Part shown: in pieces, positions 63,620 to 64,000 of the stretch | Layout: each line of letters begins with the position of its first letter | Numbering within the stretch: position 1 is the first letter of the stretch | Assembly: GCA_026390575.1 (NCBI GenBank) | Contig: JAPLFR010000009.1 | Location: forward strand, 186,001-250,000 | DNA from: Ignavibacteriales bacterium | GTDB taxonomy: Bacteria; Bacteroidota; Ignavibacteria; UBA10030 | Direction: 5' to 3' | DNA: 64,000 nucleotides | The notes under the pieces: generated by a model | What the model saw: only the letters and a program-made list of their open reading frames with translations | What the model was told of the DNA's origin: nothing | The model's database searches: none | Program-made: the position numbers and the translations under genes

Positions 63620-64000
63620 ATGAAAGGATTTGTCAATCCTATTGCTCTATCTTTTTTTATTCTGGCCGGTTGTTCATCGCTCACGTTAAAACCAGGTGAT
63701 TTTGCTTGGCCTGTCGAGTCTGCCCTAAGCGTTGATGCTCAAGGTAATGTGCAAAGCGAACGTTACAGCTTTTCACTCAATGTCAAAAAACTCCTCTTTA
63801 TCGAAACACAAGACTCTGTCAATATAGCAAAAGTGACTTTGCGGATGATTCGCGATGTAAAGGGTTTTTACTTTATAACAGCGTCACAGTTTAAGAATGT
63901 CTATGTGTTTGAACAAACAGAGGGCGGTCTTAAACTTAAAAATAAAATTTTTGTGGCACAGAATGGACTGAGTGAACCGGCACTTAACCAGCGAGTACCG
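63620..64000 (+). CDS. Predicted lipoprotein, cut off by the window end (partial)
   Basis: 127 codons are visible with no stop. A signal sequence with lipobox LAGC (Cys19) marks a lipoprotein; the following 'SSLTLKPGDFAWPVES' is the mature start. The visible rest is a beta-rich segment with 'LRMIRDVKGFYFITASQFKNVYVFEQ', not a family I recognise. GGAGG lies 4-8 bases before ATG. The 3' part is outside the window. Confidence 0.75.
   Translation, partial: MKGFVNPIALSFFILAGCSSLTLKPGDFAWPVESALSVDAQGNVQSERYSFSLNVKKLLFIETQDSVNIAKVTLRMIRDVKGFYFITASQFKNVYVFEQTEGGLKLKNKIFVAQNGLSEPALNQRVP

Noticed and set aside
1-64000. CRISPR arrays, prophage, transposases, rRNA operon, integrase beside tRNA-Arg
   Set aside because: No regularly spaced repeats, phage structural genes, transposase or integrase motifs were seen. 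The R1/R2 repeats are not at the tRNA 3' end as integration sites would be.

Overview
The window looks like a chromosome segment from a Gram-negative member of the Bacteroidota/Chlorobiota (FCB) group, most likely Ignavibacteria-like. The main evidence is three secreted proteins that end in a 'NxPNPFNPST' type IX secretion sorting domain, an LpxC-FabZ fusion, a bam/skp/lpx block, a PUR-domain protein and an S9B dipeptidyl peptidase. Start codons are ATG, GTG or TTG. Several promoters fit a sigma-70 pattern (TTGACA/TTGAAT, 17 bases, TATATT/TACTAT). No database search was possible, so family names rest on motifs and length.

Layout. 1-4374: the GroEL tail, a two-repeat PUR protein, a minus-strand pair (PQQ-type propeller with sorting tail; membrane-anchored AraC regulator) and a small decayed copy of the PUR gene's 3' end. 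4469-11514: a tightly overlapped operon with a complete type I restriction-modification system (hsdR, hsdM, hsdS), a HipA-like kinase and a DUF3037-like protein, closed by a strong terminator. 11687-16482: tilS-hpt-ftsH and a polyprenol/dolichol-kinase-like membrane protein. 16721-21756: a hybrid PAS histidine kinase (minus) and a large surface protein (plus). 21843-31373 (minus): a HisA-like protein, a PfkB kinase, dapD, an RmlD-like reductase, serS, a probable heterodimeric ABC exporter split by a four-helix-bundle gene, and a DnaQ-like exonuclease.

31574-39264 is mosaic. It holds a heptosyltransferase, a secreted lamin-tail protein, TPR and propeller proteins, a second decayed heptosyltransferase tail, a cNMP-binding protein, two copies of an 82-base hairpin-plus-promoter repeat, and tRNA-Arg(UCU). 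39373-43692: a LysA-type decarboxylase, DPP-IV and an RluE-type pseudouridine synthase, with a cluster of palindromes between the first two. 43804-64000: clpC (minus) diverges from a long plus-strand series, uppS-bamA-skp-skp-lpxD-lpxC/fabZ-lpxA-lplA/lipM-panB-surE, then mutS-dinB-DUF3109-rsbU-herA and a truncated lipoprotein.

The uppS-to-lpxA block makes the outer membrane: undecaprenyl carrier, beta-barrel insertion, periplasmic chaperones and lipid A. The most promising candidate for an undescribed system is the HipA-like kinase plus DUF3037 pair translationally coupled to hsdRMS. Also notable are a HisA-like barrel that has lost its catalytic aspartates and abuts a PfkB kinase, and the repeated pattern of 3'-end gene remnants flanking accessory blocks.
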